Below are positions 42,101 through 57,100 of a stretch of 60,000 bases of DNA, one piece after another; the stretch's first letter is position 1, and each line of letters opens with the position of its first letter. Under the pieces are notes generated by a model, which saw only the letters and a program-made list of their open reading frames with translations, was not told where the DNA came from and ran no database searches. Origin of the DNA: Lineus longissimus (taxonomy: Eukaryota; Nemertea; Pilidiophora; Heteronemertea; Lineidae); contig NC_088310.1 in NCBI RefSeq assembly GCF_910592395.1, forward strand, positions 19,353,501-19,413,500. The letters run 5' to 3'. Made by a program: the position numbers and the translations under genes.

Positions 42101-45100
42101 TCAAAGAGTACAAATTCAACTTCCCAAGAGTAGAAAACAATCGATAGTTGAATCTTAACCAATGTTAACACAGGTAAGATCCATCAACTATGAAACTTAT
42201 ATATGTTGTCTTTGAAACTGACCCCTCTGCTACCTTCAAACAAGATGCTACCAGTCCAATACAGCACAATCCTCAAACACCAACAAGAAACAATTGATAT
42301 GAAAACTTCACAATAGAATATCAATAAACATAAACAAAAACATTGGATAGCTCGTAGAAACCTGACCTTTAAAAATATTGGTTGAATAGCTTAGACGTCT
42401 CTGACTGAGAGTAGCTAGGAATGTATGTTGTGGCTATCTTATCCTTACTTTTCAACTCGTTCTCTGCCATATCACTGAGAAACAGGTGTATTATCAGGCC
42501 TATTCATCCACCTGGAAGCCGTGAACAGGCAGCAGATGGTTACCCTTATCACACTCCTTTAACACTGTCTTCCATTTGGTTGGTACTGGAATGAATCTGA
42601 AAGTCATTACCTCATCCTCTACCCCTCTGTTCTTCAAGGCAGATCCACATGGAGATCCTTGTTGAACCAGCTGAAAGCACTTCTTCAGCAAATTCCTTTG
42701 ATTTGGTCTCCCATTTGTTAGGTATTTGAAGGAATTATTTCATTTCATTTCATTCTGTTGTTTCGACATTCCAGGTTTATCAGTAACCGTGAAAGCAACC
42801 CAAGTTGTCTCATCGAAGAGATGGTGGCGTGCATTCACCCAGCAAGAACACCTGTATCGAACGCAATCAGAGCTAGCATGCAGCCAACGATTGTAAGAAC
42901 CCTGCAGAGTGCAGCCAAGTTCAAATAACAACCCAAGAAGCTTTCAAGGAACAACAACATTGCTAACAGTTATGAAACTTATAAGTGATATCAAGACTTT
43001 ATACCAACAAAATGTAACCATTGCTCAGACTAAGTGGGTCTACTCGAAGACAATTGTTCCCCAAGGATGCTTTCCTGAACCGTTCCCTAAAAGGTTCCGT
43101 TTTATATCATGAGCCAAGACTTGCACTTAGAGCAAGATTGGTGGGCTTCCCGTTCTTCTCCCAGGTTGGTCAATAGGAAAACCTTCTGACCCGAGGCATG
43201 GATGGTACCTGATATCTGACCTTATAATGGACTAGCACTCTCTTTCAAATGAGCTGGAAGCTAAAGCCAATGTCATCAAGTTAGATACAACTTGGGTATC
43301 ACCAAATTCATATTTAAGAAATATGAAACCAAGACAATATAATGGTCATGGCATGATTCTCTTTCACCTCAATCAAGGCGTTTATATTTTGAGAGCAACT
43401 TACTTGATAAAAAGTTACTTGATGCTGATAAAAAAACCCCAGCTTTCTCATAAAAACAAGTGTATTACACTTGCTGAATTTGAAATTCAACCCTGATAAA
43501 TGTTAAATGTCAGGTATGACTCAACTATGAATAGCATTAAAATATCAAAGACCGAGCAGCAAGGATACAGAATGTCAGGGAAATAGACACCAATGCTGTA
43601 GGCAAAGCTCTATCTACTGACGATACCTTTCTGTGCAAACTTAACCATTCCATGGTGGATGGATTAAGGGAATCATGGAATTATGCTGCACAAATTCTGA
43701 ACATCAGAAACCGAGATGGAATCCTCCTGAATAGAAGAGGACCCAGTCATGGAACTTTTCCATAGAAAGGTAAACCAACTGAACATGTTGTGAGTTGAAG
43801 ACACTATCACCAACAAGTTCCCCTGAACTCTGCAGGTTGGAGAAGGTAAAACATATGAACCAATTGCAATCTAACAACCTTAAGAATGGAGATTCCCAGA
43901 TGTAAACGAAGTCAAGGTAAACTGAAAGCTAAATGTTAGAAAATAATGGCTGAACAATGTAAGCTATCATTGCCTTTGAGACTGGCATGGTTCCCCTTTG
44001 CATTTCTCAGACACAAGTGCAAGCTGTTCAATAGACTTTCTCATGGAACCGAAAAAATGACCATCAACAGGTAGCAAACACTGCACTGGTACATCCTGAA
44101 CAGACCAACGCTGTAACAAGCTGCCATAGTTTTTGAGTGGAAGAATGCTCATGCTATAGCCTGCTGGCATGTCTGATTATGGGTTCTGACCACGTTCACG
44201 GATGAGCCCAGCTAGGCCATTTGTAATCACGCCAGGGGATAGACATCCACCAAAGAAGCTCCATACAGAGACAGCAAACGGTACAGCCATTGAAGTATCG
44301 AAGCCGTGCCATGGCCCCAGCTAGTCACGTCGTTTTATGAAGTCAGGCCATGTCTGATATGCTGCATTATGTCTCAGACCAGTTAAATTGTTTAATGAAT
44401 TCTGACCATGTCTGCAGACTAATCTGAGCCATTTGTAATCACACCAGCTAACAGTTCCATCGACCATGGACATATCACACTGAGACATTACACTGTACAG
44501 CCTTTGATGCCCCAAAGTGATATATGGATGCTCTGGACCAGCTAAACTGTTTTATCATTCTGACCATGACCAAGGCCAAATTGGATTTTAGCCGACTATG
44601 ATGTGTGTAGGGGACCCAAAGAAGCAATAGCAAATTGAGGCCGACAATAAGGTCCAAATGAGAGAATGCATCCTCAACGCTGTTGTCAGATCCCAGCATG
44701 TAACCGCGCCCCAGTTTGTTCAATTTTGATTCCGAACTCGTCCTCAGCGTGATACGATTCCAGCATTCTTTTGAGTACTGGGACTCAAAGGACCACCAGC
44801 AAATGGACTGGGTTATGAACGTCTAAATCGAGATGTGACCCTGTCACCTCCATATTTTATCAAAGCCACTCGTAATTGCGCTGCAATCAAATTGACTTCT
44901 GTAATCAGGTCACTGGCGAGGAAACACCAACCGCATCCATCAATCCAGCTCATAATTTATTAATCTCTTGCCTCTGACGTCAACATTGATTCGATGTGTG
45001 CAAACAATGAGAACTGATGCGGTTATCTCCAGCAATTTCTACTAAAGTCGTATCTATTACTATGATCGATACCATGATATTAGGAAAATTTGATCGACGC

Positions 45101-48100
45101 TGCTCAATTTTTGAAGTGGTTTCCGTTGGATTAAGTGATGGGGAGGGAAGTAGCGTATCTAGAGTGGAATCAATAATATAATTTAACATCCTCTGATGAA
45201 ATGGCTGCTTTATATGAGGTCTTTTTTCCACGGATGGATAACAGTGACCAATAGGCTTAAGGGAGAAGAGTGATTACCCTAAGGCAAGAGCAAATCAGCT
45301 AAGAAGTGATAGAAATAAACAGTTTTTTTAATAAGGAGACCAACATCTTATCAACTTGTGCAGAAGACCGCAAATACCACAGCAAAACACTTCATGTTCC
45401 TTTTTTTCATTTCTTTGATGTTAAAGCCCTTTTAGATGTGTCACAGAGCGGATACACAATAAAAACGTCAACTTTGAACAAGGTGACACCGCCAATCCTA
45501 GACCCCTAAACAAGTTCCTGACACTCTGACTTTCCCCTCAGATCATCTTATTTCAAAGTGGCTGTGACTATGGTAGCTGCTTTAACATCCTCCCATCCGC
45601 CAACAAAACATTTGATGTGATGATACTGGACACTAAGCGGGGCCTGGACCAAAATTGACAGCTCATGCGTTTTTATTATCTTGGCACCTACAACATGCCA
45701 GCAAAAGGTACCCAGGTTATGGTATCATCATGAGAGTCCTTCCGCAACAATGATTGGCAATAAGCAGTCTGTTATAACGATAGTTGTTGGCTGAATACAA
45801 GATCCAGACAAATTCTATTCTGAGGTCCTCCTGAAAACAAATACTTGAATTGTTCTGGGATGAAATGTGTGTGTAATCAGCTGTTAGATTATCTGATTAG
45901 ACTTGAACAATTTATGGGCAAATCAAAAAAGTTCTGTTCATCAATGAAGCTGACCAACACAGCGGCAGCTTGACCATTCAAGGGAAAAATTTTCAAAGAA
46001 AGAAGAGTCTTTTCGAAATTTTCCTTTGGAAAGTTCATCACATTATACTTCTTTACAACAAAGTTGGTTTAGAAATTGTCTCTGAAACAGATTAAGGGAT
46101 CAATAAATATGAACTGCGCAGAATATCGCCATATTTGTTCGGACCCACGCTGTCTGTTATTGACCAACATAATGATTGTAATTACATCTCAGCAGATCGA
46201 GATGTAATCATTTCATATGAAATTGGACAGCGTTGGATTAGTCTTGCTTCATGAGACAGCATGCTCCCGCGCTTGTGTAAATGAGACAAGAGTGTGACAA
46301 TATTGGCTGGTAGCAGCGGCAATCCGATTCTAAGTTGGAAACAGTTTCCAATCAACAAACTAGAGGCAATCTGGCTGGACTAGTGGCTGAACTCCAAGCT
46401 CAACTGCTTTCTAAAATGCCAAGTGGCTGATATTTCTTTCCTCGACTATCCATTTTGTCAGGGAAATCTTGCCCAATCTTCCTTCCCATCTTATTGCCGC
46501 TGTTGAGAAGGTGATTACACTGGCCTCATCATGGCAGCCACTTCCCCAGTCTTGATATATCTATGCATGTCTCCTTTGCTGGGGACAAGTTTCACTTGGC
46601 CGAGATTGATCTTGGCCGGTAGTACTGAAAGTGGTATGTATGGCTCTGATGAGTTGGTCTCCAGGCAATAGGGTTTGATCATGCCTTGTAAAACAATCCA
46701 GTGCCTCGCAAGATTAATCTGTCAACTGGTAATTTTGTTTTGACCTTCGAAAGTCATACTGATCCCTTAGGGACATCGAGTATGAGTTTATAAACACTGC
46801 ATCCGAAAGCGCCCAGTAATCGAGCAATTTTTGTTGCTCCGACCTGCATTCTTGATCAGATGCAACGAAAATATCTCATTTGCTGTGGTCGTTGCAGGTG
46901 CTTGTGGTAAGATCACTGATCACTGAGTCGCAGGTGTCAACACCCTAATGATCTTCTTATGATCTTGATGATGGAGGACATGGATACCCTATCTGATCAG
47001 GTTGAGGTGAAAAGTGATCCAAGTTGACAGTCCCCTTTAAATCCTTGCTGAAAATCAAAGTCTTGTTCTCTGTCAAAGAATTACTACAACATTTACATGA
47101 CAACAAAATATATTCGAAAAGGAACATCAAAGAAAGATTGGTTAAACAATGATATTATTCCACACCATTGGCTTTTACAGATTATAATTTAAACATCCTT
47201 TTTTTTCAGACTGTTCCATCCACCCATTGGCAATATCTCTGACATGTCAGTTAGACAGCTGGACTACAAATTTTACACATGAAACAAACAAAAGTTTCCG
47301 TTCCAAGTCAAAATTCTCTACTTTCAAATAGATTCTGAGAATGCACGGGTTCAATTTTAATATCCTTCGTGATATGAACGACTTGGTGTTGTTTGATAAT
47401 TTTACAGCAGAGTCGCACAATTTTTAAAAGTAAAAGTACTGACCTGCATCATGTCTTCAATCTCATTTATGACTTCCTCAGCAGTGAACATTGGCTCTTG
47501 TTGAAGACTGGAGATGATGAGCGAATGCATGTCAAACGCTTGGGTCAACTCCTCGTCCTCAGATAAGTCCAATTCTGGCGATAAGCGCTCCTGAAATGAC
47601 AAACAAACTATTAGTATTAGAAACCAGATATCAATACAAAAGTAAGCTCCCAATTAGAAATATGAATCAGGGCTTTGGTGATCTTGTATACCATATCCTA
47701 TAACTAGAAAAAGAATCATTGTCAGTATTTATATTAGAACAAGAAAGTGTCCTACCATGGTGATCTTACAACCCAACTCAACTTGACACCAAGGTTAAAA
47801 CTCTGAACTCTTTCATAGGGAATTCAGCTGGAGTTTGGGAATGAAAGATTCATTTCATCTCCATGGCAATCTCCACCACAACAGACTTGAAGCAAAAACT
47901 AGACTGACACACAGCTGTGGCACAGAAATATTGCATGAGGCCAAGCGGGAGATTTTGCTAACTTCTTTCCGAAGCAAGGAAGCATTCAACTTCCACATAA
48001 AGACAGAAATATGTAAACAGACAAAAAATATCTGAAAAAATATTCTTTACAGAATAAGATGTCACTGCGAGAGATATCGAATGTATGTGAACTGAATCAT

Positions 48101-51100
48101 ATGACGACATAAGAAAGAAAAGATGTTTTCTAACCTGAACAGCTGAGAGATTTTATGCAGAAACACCTTTTATTGATGTTCTGTAAGGCTCAGATTTCTT
48201 TAGATATGAGATGAATTCGGATATACCAGTACCTTGGAAGGAAATTGTGATGTCAGCCAACAAATTGTCCAAATGAGAGGGTTATGGTGATCCTGGGTTT
48301 GGTTCACCACTCCATGCACAAATGTTGACATAGTTTAGACTTGAAATCCATACAAAGATCTTTTACACTCTAATCAACTTTGTGATAAATTTGTTCACAA
48401 ACCATACTCGACCACAATCACAATGGAATTTAGTTTCTCAATTATGAATCCTTTTTTAAAGAATCTTAAAACAAAAGATTTTTAAGAACAAAAACTCCAA
48501 CATTGTAAGTTCCCCTTTAGGCACAAGATGATCAAAGCAGAATCCACTGTGTTAAGTTGAAAATGACATACCACAAGTGCTTTGAACTAAGAATTCAAAA
48601 GGCCGTAAATTTTGATAAGCTGGTCCGCTTATTTTCATCTTGAACCAAAAACATAAACATGTAGACAATATTGATTAATATAATACAGCCTTTGAATAAG
48701 AAGATTAAAAACCTGGAAGTTTACCAAAGGATGCTGACGGCACTGTTATTTGAACTTTGACGATGGATATAAGGATGTGGCAAATTTTGCCAAGTAATGG
48801 AGCAAGACAATAGGGAAGAAACTAAAGCAGTCTTTAGTCCGGATTTGAACAAAACTATAGAAGAAGGGCAACGAATGTGTCACACAAGAGACGAACATGA
48901 ATTGTCACTCAAAGGGAGACAATATGAAGTTCCTGAAGTTGGCGCATATCCAAATCTCCAAATATTTTCCCCATCAAGACCACAATTACACATTATATAT
49001 GGGCATGTTATGAATTTCCTACATCATTACAAGATTGGAAAAAAAAAATTGAAATCCCTCCTCAAAGTCAAAAAAGTTTGCCGTTTATACCAGGAAATGC
49101 ATGACAGAGACGAGAGTGAGTACTGGAAAACAGTATTTCCTTCTTTACTCAACATTATCAACTTTTCCAGAAAGTGACAATATAAAACATCTTGTCATAC
49201 TCCGACTAGATACAATTAACAGAAACCAGAAAACTAACAAAGAAGTTAACAAAAGACAAGACACTTTGATTACGAGAGGAGTAACAAGTACAAAACACCA
49301 TATGTCAACAACATCCACTGAAACGAAAATTTTTATTTATTGTACTCATTACCTCGTTTGAGATGTTCCCATTTCTGCTGTTATATTCCAAAACCGTGTC
49401 CAAATCATTGGCGTCGTTAAAAACAAGACTGTACGGGTACACCATTTCCTAAGATCTGTGTAAATGACGCCAGAAATCAATGGAGAGCTCACGCCGCCAT
49501 TCTGTAGCGACGCAATATCTATAAATAGACCGAGGTGCCAAGCAACACGAAGAAAATCCCCTTCGTTATATAGAATCCATTATCTGCGAGAACATCCACC
49601 AGCACGCTCTCTAAATATGACAAAACATGAACCGAAAGCTATTAATTTTTTTTATAACAGGATTGACGTCATTTTTGTCAATAAAACCTCCAGTCTTCCA
49701 TTACAATAATGAAGGCCTGTGATGAAAACACGCTTAGAAAGGTATATCCCCTGAAAAACGTCTCAAAGGCAAGGGATTACATCATCTGATGAGCGACTCC
49801 AACACCAAAGGTTCTTGTCTTGATGATATGGAAGCTAAGAACTCTGTACATGGCTTAAAGGATGAAGAACCTCCAGTGCAAGCAACCTCAGTCTAGGTGT
49901 GCAATTTATCAAAGGAACTCTGTCACGTGTTTACTCCATGCAATCTAGGACGAGGTGGCAGCTCATTTTAAGGTCAATTTCCTTTCAGAAGAATTCTCTG
50001 GAAGATTCATAAAGAACAATCCATTTGTATCACGTGTTGCTTCCTTTGAAGTTGTCCTCAACCTAGTTGCCAACGTTACTTGCCTCTTCAAGATGGCACT
50101 AACTACGTAGATGGTAAACACCACAACGGCATGTTCGTAGATAATCTTACTGATTAAAACTAATCTTGGCCGTATCCTCACTTGATTACTTGAACTGTTG
50201 CTGTTCTGTGATGAAAACACGTACAGGACCTCAGATTAATTTTTTTGCAGTACTGATTGTCCTGATTAAACTCACCAATAAAAGAAGTAATCCTGCAAAT
50301 GTTGCAACCTCTCAATAAGTCCACGGCTGACAACGTTTTTTAGGCGGTGAAAAGCTATCTTTTAATGACTGCCAAGAAACTTCCTTTCCTTTCCATTCCA
50401 TTTCAAGAACCATACGGTAACTTCTTGTCTTGTCAATTCCATTATCAGAATGTCACATGCACTAATCCTGCCCTTAGCTTGAAGTCACGTCACAGACTTC
50501 TTATGATAATCGCTTTTAAACTGCAGGATAATTGAACAAGAACTTTGGCACCTCGTGTCTCACAAATCATTCCAAAGCTAGAATAAAGATGTCAATAACT
50601 GAGTATGGCTTCGACTGTCAATCAAACCAGTTGCAATTAGAGAATACTCTTCTGCCATTTATCATTGAGGCTGTTGTATCTTCAGGAAGGCTGATTTGAC
50701 GATGAAGATTTGGTGCTCACGAAAATCAATTGTCCGAATAATGACGGTAGATTCCTTCAAACCACTCTCTGACTCAGCCGAGGCCATAAAAGTGTGCCTC
50801 TTGGATCACACTTCATCGTTGATTCCATGAATACTATCGATCTTTAAAGATTTCCATGTAACATGGTATTCCTACGGAAGGGCATTTGCACAAGCAAACA
50901 AATTGAGCCTCTGCTTCCAAGAGGTGATTATCCATTAGACTTGACCATCAAGTTAATAAGGTGCTAAATTGCAGCTCAGAGGAAATGCATGACCACTGCA
51001 TCTTTAGTCATCAACTCTGGTAAACAACTCAGTCAGAAGCGTAGCGGCTGTATCAGTGTTTCCTCGAGAACTTGTCAAGATTTTTCAAAAATCAGGTTTC

Positions 51101-54100
51101 CATCGTTCCGTGCATGTGTTCATCTCATAAGGTGCTTGGGTTTCAATAGCAAACATTAAACCCAATATTCTTAGTTCTTCAGTGCTTGTGATGACGTCCT
51201 AAGCACCACGCTGAAAGTCTGTTATTGTTTCCACAAAAGGTTTTAGTCTTATCACCTCCGGGAAAAGGTGTAGGCTATCCTAGACAAACCTGCCAATTTT
51301 ATTCCGATCTCATGCACGCTCAGGTCCGATTTCAGCAACAAGGCTACTGAACTGGATAGCGACAACTTATCTCTGATAATCAATACAAAGTAGGCACATC
51401 CTTGTTACTCTATCCATGGAAAGAGATAAACTAGCCAATTTGAATCCCAATCTGTTCATCTCATATTTTCCGCAGAGATCCGCATTTGACAACAGACACC
51501 AAAACAAGATAATGACTGTCACGGATGTTCCGTTACAGCACCACGCAGCGACAGGGTCGTAAAAAATAAATGCGGCAGCGCAAAAGAATGCAGGAGGCAA
51601 GAATTTCTGATTTGATCATTTCCCGGATGTGATGTTCATCTGCGCCGTATCAATCAAATGACAGTCTCATATCTTATGGAAGGTTTCAAAACATCGCACA
51701 AAAACTGATCAGCGAGTTTTATGGACATGTCTCGTTCCATTTATCTACTCGCTGCCATTTAATAATCCTGTTTCGTTTTTACTATTGCACTATTTCCAGT
51801 TCAAAGTCATGACATTTGGCCCAAGACAGGAGGAAATAACGTTAAAAAATATTATTTCCTCTTGATTGAGAGAAACCCAAGCACTAAGACTATTTTTGTG
51901 ATGCTACAAATAAAGTTGGGAAGGATATTCTAAAGATGATCAGAGAATCAATGGATCACGAAATTGGATCTGTCTCATTCAATTTGCCATATTTATAACA
52001 TTTTGGAAAAAAAGGTTTCCCATCCAACTCACTTTTCATTTTTTAAGAAGACACTATAAAGGAAAAAGTTTTTTTCAAGCTACATGGACAAAATTGTTAT
52101 TCTTCCACCAAAGCAGTAAGAAATTGCCTGGCTCTCGGATATTTCTGTCACGTGCCAATGAAAGCTCCTCATTCACCAATCATTTTTCAACCTGTATCCA
52201 TAGGCAAGTAGACAGTGCTCTGCGGGTAACGAAGGCTCTCTCTGACATCTGATGAGCACATTGACTGCCATCCCAAGGGAGGGAGCAGAAATTTCTTTCT
52301 GATTCCAGACAATGATGTGAAAATGATACCCACGCCATCCCAAGTTTCCCTATTCATGTTCAGACATCATCAACAGACCACCAGGGGATATCAAAACAGA
52401 CGAAGAGACGCACAAACAAAATGTGTAACTTCTTCTTCTGGTACAAAGCTTCTCCAGTACTGCATATCTTACTTCCTTAGCACTAGAGAGAGAAAAATCA
52501 TTTTCCTGGAGATATCGGGTAAGTGGACACAGACCTTGACGACAGCTACTTCTTTCAAAGTTGCTGGCCAATCCTAACCAACCAGTTCCACCAAGACGAA
52601 CGCGTCACCCCAGAGGAACCCAACTCTCATCGCTCAACCAGTTACTTGGCAAGGATGGCATCTCAACAATGGGTGTAACCATAGTAGATGAAGCAGACGG
52701 CAAACTTGACTTGATCAACAATGATTGGCAATTAGCTCTAACAATGTCGAGGACCTCGAGGCGAAGCACTGACCTGATGAAACATATTTCTCCCAGGATA
52801 GATATTTTCACATTTTTGACCACGTAGAAAAGTGCACAAAACTACCAAAACCCGCAGATCGGAATACCAAACTACATAGTGCTGAAATTCACTCCAAGTT
52901 CGTTCCAAGTTCAAAAAGTTTGAAACCTGATTTGACGAAAATTGTCAGTTCTTTCTTCTCGAGCAATTAAGTCCTTAGTCACCAATTTTGGCCTGATTTC
53001 AGAGGCATAAACGATTCTCTAGGTTTAAAACCATTACAAACCACAACCTTTACCATCATCCATCATCAAAGACATTATTCACAGACCATGAAAAACATTC
53101 AACAGACACTGCATCAAATGAAAACTTTCCCATTTCATTTTGAATAATTGAAAAGTTCTTTTAGAAAAATTCCATCTCTATCTCATAACACGGGTAATTG
53201 AATCTACCATTAGAGAAGACAACTATATGATTCCCAAGAGTATAGCAACAGAAACAATTCAGTTTCCTTTTCCGCAGAGACTAACATCGCCAAAGCAAAC
53301 ATAATGCAAATTGTGAATAGAAGAAGTCCCAGTGAATGAAATATTAATTCTTATTAAAATGATGCTAAAAGGTTTGTAATCAAACACAAACTTGAATTTA
53401 AAAGCGGCATAAAACAATGATTTCTACGCAGAGGGAATCCATTTGCAAATTGAAAACACATTATAAATTATCACAAGCCGCATGTTTTTTTTCCAATCAT
53501 TTGACATTATATCATCCACATTATGTTCCCTTTGAACAATTTGAGAGCTGATCAATGTTTTGAGAAAACATGTAAGTTGCTTGCCTGGTTGTTATATTTA
53601 AGGAAAGCTTTGAAGTCTTTTTAAGAGTGGACAGACCAAGTAATGAATAATAACAGAGAAACTAAAGCTTTGTTGTTCTCAAGCCATCTGATATTCCAGC
53701 TCTTGCATGATATGCACGAAGCTGGTTCATCCTGCCACGAGTTGGCCTTCTCTGCACCTAAGGTTCTTTATGAAGATACACACAGAACCCTTACCCAGGG
53801 CACATCCCATAGGGATGACCCCTTTTTCTTTGACAGGAGCTAAGTTTCACCATCCAAGAAATAACCACAACGAACTAGTCGCAACTGCCCATCATTTAGT
53901 CGCGATAGAAAACGTTATGAACATGCGAGAGTTGCCAGCAATCCAGTCAATCATTTCATCAAGTGGCCCGAATGAATGCCCAGACTACCCTATCAACTAG
54001 TGACAATACAGCGTAATCACGGCCAGCTTGCCCCGAGCAAGCTTTCGCAGGGCAAAGAGTGGAAGGAAACACAATTTGTAGTTGCTTGACCATCGTTTTA

Positions 54101-57100
54101 GCCAACTGGTAACATTAGCGTACTTGTTCATCTGGGTAAGACAAAGATTCATCACGAAATTTCTCCAACAAACTTGACCCAGGAATTTTCTAGTAGTAGT
54201 AATAGCTCTTTTCTAGAGCAAAACATCTAAGATTGACAATTTCAAATTTTTAAAACCTTTCACAAAGCTGGTGGGAAAAAGAATGAATTCTTGAGATAAT
54301 GCAATTGAATGATCAATGTGAAGGAGAATGAATGGAACATGTTCCTCATCTAATTACCTTTCTTTTTTCCATATTGCTTTATAAAAAGGCAATTAGATCA
54401 ACTTGATATCTAACTCTTGAGTGACAGAACATCACCCCAATCAGCAAACTTCAGCAAAAAGTCATCCAAAGTCTGCCACGGCTTATCAGGACGAGAGGCT
54501 TGTCGATTTCTGATAAAGGAAGAAGTTTGCCATCGGATTAGGATTACCAGTCTAATGGGAATTAAGGATGATTTTATCAGAAATGAAATTGACATTGTGG
54601 AAGAAGCTTCAACTAGTTTTAGATAGCGCATAGAATCCTGATGTTTCCAAAAAAGGTTTTCTGAACGAATTATTGATCGACTAATTATGGTTACTTTGAA
54701 GGCGGGTTGGTTGATTGTTTGGTTGATTCTAAAGAGGATCAAAGAGGAAATGAAAAGCTCTGATATTAAAGTTTTCTTTGAAGTGGTGTTACAGTCGACA
54801 TAAAAACCAGGAATTCATGGCGTTTGATGTTATGGAATTGGTTTGATGATGATTATTCTAATCTTGGTGTAAGATTTGAATGATTTTGTACTTTAACATC
54901 AACAGAGTCATCAAAAAACATGAAACGAATCCCTTCTATCATGTCTAATACAAAATCTAGTGATAATCTAAATCATCTTTTAAAAGCAACTTGTTTTAAG
55001 AAGTTATCACAGAGCGGTTTCTGTCTAACTTCAGTATATCAATTAATCTCTGCACAAATCAACTTATAAACTGAGGAATTTCAACTTATAAACTGAGGAA
55101 TTTCCATTGAAAACCAAGTATAAAATTGAATCCACTCGCAACCAAAGATGGATATCGAATATCAACCATTCAAATCTTTCCATTGAAAAGCTGTTCTATC
55201 AACCATTCCCCTAATGGTGTATTTGGAATAGATTCTTTTTAACAGAATATTGAAACTGATGAGCTCATCTAGTATTTCTGCAAGTCACTTGGATAAAAGA
55301 TATATACTTTAAAACTGTTATTGTGTGACCTCTGTTAGGAAATATATGGCAACTTTTCATTCAACAAGGGAATGAATAATAAAATTCATAAATTTTGAAA
55401 CATCATTTGAAATAGAACTCTCAGAGAGCAATACTTGGAGTGGGGCTTGGGAACACGATATTTTACTGGATAGAATGAGTGTGTTCAACTATCTACTCTT
55501 TTGTCATAGGGCAGCTTAGATTTGGGGTGCAGCAAATCAATGGGCAAATATCATATAGAAATCAAGCATAAACTCTATTTCACCCCTCTCGACGCTCATA
55601 GTAAAATCCCCATTGTAAAGTGTGCACTTCACTTCATTCAACATTATTATCCTACCCCTCCGTACCTAATTAGCTAGGGATTACAAGTCCTGACGCATTA
55701 CCATCGCGACATCCCTGAGGGTAACAATGATTAGTATCACTATCGAGAAGGAAGAACATATCGCTAATACAATTAACGCGGAAAAGCTTTAGAGGAAGGA
55801 GTAGTGGTGATTTGGAATATCGACTGAGTGGCAGTAACAGCTTTTTCCATGTCTGTTATCAGACACCTGCAAAAAAACTCTCAAATCTCTTTTATCATCA
55901 TCATCATCATCACTTAGGCACCATAGCCCAAGACACATTTTCTTTATTCAAAAAGAGCAGCACATGTATCAACATTCATGTATTGTACAGTATAGGAGAA
56001 CTCTCCAATAGTGTTTCTGGACTTGCCATCCCTTGGGTTCAAGTGTGCCTGAAATGCTAAACGATTTTGACAAAAATGCATCGCTTTCCCAGAAAGCTGT
56101 AGCTATGATAAATGACGTGTTTCAAACCACATACACTGAATAGGACTTTGACAACATGCATAACGAATCGATAATCTCTCTAGTCATCAACAGACCCAAA
56201 TAATCGCATTACAATGCTAATTACATTAGAAACCACTCTAAATTATGAATAACCTCATCAGGACCGCACCAGAAAATAATAACCTTGGATTATCACTCAA
56301 CCACCACCACAAATCATATGTATGTTTCATTTTCGCTGTTTTGTTGTTGCTATTCATGCGGCTATCATATCGTTTGGATATTCTGCTATTGGAGTAACGC
56401 TCCGACTTAAGAAAGTCTTATTCTAAAGTGGGGAATCACATCCACCATCCATCACAGTATGCATAATATCACTCTGGACCGGAATACTGGTCTATCGTAG
56501 TGAAGCAGTTTACCATGTTAAGGGGAGCCCAAAAGATGATACTAATGCAGTGGAAGCAACAAGAGAAACCAGTTCAATATGGCACGAGATAATCTAATAC
56601 TGAGGGGACTTGATGAATTATTCATAATGATATAGGACAGTTTCATGAAGAGGTTTATCCAAGAAATTACTGTATTCATTTCATATATTCATATACAATG
56701 TACAGTGGAACCTCCCTTAGCAGACACCTCTGTGAGCTGGACACTCTAAATTAAACTAAAGACACTGTTTGGTCTACAAATGGTCATTTCCATTCAATTT
56801 GACCTCTTTATTCAGGACACCTCTCTACTTTGGATAGCATCTGCCAGCCCCTATGGTGTCTTTCATAGAGAGGTTCTACTGTATACAGAAAAGTACTTGA
56901 GTTACCAGAAGATTCTTTCAAGTGGGCCACCCGATATAAAATCGAGAATTATTCATGAAGAAAGTTGAAACTAACTTCTCTGCTCCTGAGGAAGTATGTA
57001 AATACACACTAATTTATAAACCATGGTTATGCATCTATTCGTCAATAGACCAGTTTAATTTTGATTGATACAGAAGTTGAATCCATCATTTCAGCTACCG

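Larger units (their letters stand above)
31480..47443 (-). other. FEZ: FEZ intron (16 kb)
   Basis: Phase-0 intron. It holds purine-rich degenerate repeats abutting the acceptor (31500-31740), direct duplications at 35781-36075 and 36724-37015, a 20-bp tandem pair at 38811, degenerate repeats at 44318-44575 and an open minus-strand patch at 42500-42760. No recognised gene. Confidence 0.85.

Noticed and set aside
41750-42133. 127-codon plus-strand frame
   Set aside because: Length at chance expectation, low-information composition, no recognisable homology.
48797-49177. 126-codon plus-strand frame with a real ATG beside the alternative FEZ exon
   Set aside because: With about 37% GC, my estimate is that roughly one frame of this length is expected by chance in 60 kb on both strands. 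There is no recognised domain, no promoter and no splice support.
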